Assembly (NCBI RefSeq): GCF_007829835.1
Contig: NZ_VIWP01000002.1
Location: 372,001-436,000, forward strand
Direction of reading: 5' to 3'
Source: Neorhizobium alkalisoli
Lineage (GTDB): Bacteria; Pseudomonadota; Alphaproteobacteria; Rhizobiales; Rhizobiaceae
Length of the DNA: 64,000 bases
Shown: piece by piece, positions 63,319-64,000 of the stretch
Position numbering within the stretch: the stretch's first letter is position 1
Layout of the letters: each line of letters starts with the position of its first letter
Translations under genes and position numbers: made by a program
The notes under the pieces: model-generated
Database searches by the model: none
Told to the model about the DNA's origin: nothing
The model's input: only the letters and a program-made list of their open reading frames with translations

Positions 63319-64000
63319 CAGCCCTCGTAATGCGCCCTGACAAGCTCGTCCAGCAGGCGGACGCCGAAACCGGAGGTCCAGGACTGGCTGATCTCGTTCG
63401 TCGGCGAGTTCAGAGCCGTGCCGGCAATGTCGAGATGCGCCCAGGGCGTATCGCCGACAAAACGCTTCAGGAATTGCGCGGCGGTGATCGAACCGGCCTG
63501 ACGGCCACCGGAATTCTTCATGTCCGCAAAACGGCTGTCGATCATCTTGTCGTATTCCTTGGCGAGCGGCAGGCGCCACAGCTTTTCGTGGGTCGTCTCG
63601 CCCGCAGCGGAGAGTTCAGCGGCCAAAGTGTCGTCATTGGAAAACAGGCCGGCGTGATGGGCACCGAGCGCCACGACAACGGCACCGGTCAGGGTCGCGA
63701 GGTTGATCATGAAACGCGGCTTGAACCGTTCCTTGGTGTACCAAAGCGCATCGCCGAGGACGAGCCGGCCTTCGGCATCGGTATTGACGATCTCGATCGT
63801 CTGGCCGGACATCGACGTGACGATATCGCCGGGACGCTGCGCATTGCCGTCGGGCATGTTTTCCACGAGGCCGATAATGCCGACGACATTGGCCTTCGCC
63901 TTGCGGGCGGCCAGCGCGTGCATCAGGCCGGTCACGGCGGCAGCGCCGCCCATGTCGCCCTTCATGTCTTCCATGCCGGCACCGGGCTTGATGGAAATGC
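63318..64000 (-). CDS. pepA: leucyl aminopeptidase, C-terminal part (gene continues beyond window)
   Basis: PepA is a hexameric two-metal aminopeptidase of the M17 family. The visible 227 codons cover the C-terminal catalytic domain. They include [19 protein letters not shown], the metal and catalytic motif [14 protein letters not shown], and the C-terminal [18 protein letters not shown]. Reading remains open to 64000 with [17 protein letters not shown], so the N terminus lies outside the window. Its stop overlaps the holC start by one base. Confidence 0.93.
   Translation of the reverse strand, partial: ISIKPGAGMEDMKGDMGGAAAVTGLMHALAARKAKANVVGIIGLVENMPDGNAQRPGDIVTSMSGQTIEIVNTDAEGRLVLGDALWYTKERFKPRFMINLATLTGAVVVALGAHHAGLFSNDDTLAAELSAAGETTHEKLWRLPLAKEYDKMIDSRFADMKNSGGRQAGSITAAQFLKRFVGDTPWAHLDIAGTALNSPTNEISQSWTSGFGVRLLDELVRAHYEG

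Overview
The window is GC-rich chromosomal DNA of an alphaproteobacterium of the Rhizobiaceae (Rhizobium/Agrobacterium type). The evidence is gene content and order: an LdtR-type MarR regulator with a DUF6163 protein and an Asp-type hemB, DUF1236 and Omp25/31-type envelope proteins, HdaA, a Bpt/Ate aminoacyl transferase, LpxL-like acyltransferase, and runs such as ppx-ppk1-hdaA-AI2E-purMN and uvrC-pgsA-moaD-moaE. I could not assign a species. I see no rRNA, tRNA, CRISPR array, insertion sequence or prophage.

Layout. 1-4.1 kb: regulator, hemB, RDD protein and N-end-rule transferase. 4.1-4.7 kb: an AbrB/Doc toxin-antitoxin pair abutting parC. 7-14 kb: secreted protein, SulP transporter, a decayed small membrane gene coupled to a 37-residue ORF, cytochrome P450 plus acyltransferase, and an orphan antitoxin. 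14-20 kb: aspS, DMT and MFS transporters, a TetR regulator and rnd. 20-26 kb: a FitAB-type module, DUF2000/AraC divergent pair, phytase-like esterase, TPR/ATP-grasp protein and an orphan betaine-binding protein. 26.8-29.8 kb: an unusual island of two paralogous uncharacterised proteins next to an AraC regulator with a degenerate receiver domain. 29.9-37.5 kb: polyphosphate metabolism, replication control and purine synthesis. 37.8-42.3 kb: an omptin-like protease, then a four-gene coupled operon (DUF4160, DUF2442, molybdopterin oxidoreductase, NUDIX) behind an 18-bp perfect inverted repeat. 42.4-49.6 kb: rlmJ, RNase T2, GST, Omp25, uvrC, pgsA, moaDE. 49.7-54 kb: Phd/VapC module, LivH permease divergent from a CGNR regulator, an RTX protein. 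54-64 kb: ndk, GST, degenerate GGDEF protein, ABC-F ATPase, an Asn-rich secreted peptide, S9 peptidase, VapBC, a polysaccharide deacetylase lipoprotein, holC and the end of pepA.

The housekeeping backbone is interrupted by six small addiction-type loci (4.1, 13.7, 20.3, 41.5, 49.7 and 61.2 kb). Several have a promoter overlapped by an inverted repeat, which suggests autoregulation. The most novel parts are the 26.8-29.8 kb paralog/AraC island, the DUF4160/DUF2442-led Mo-enzyme operon, a helically phased 10-bp repeat at the left edge, and the CGNR/LivH palindrome. All functional assignments come from reading motifs by eye; no database search was run.
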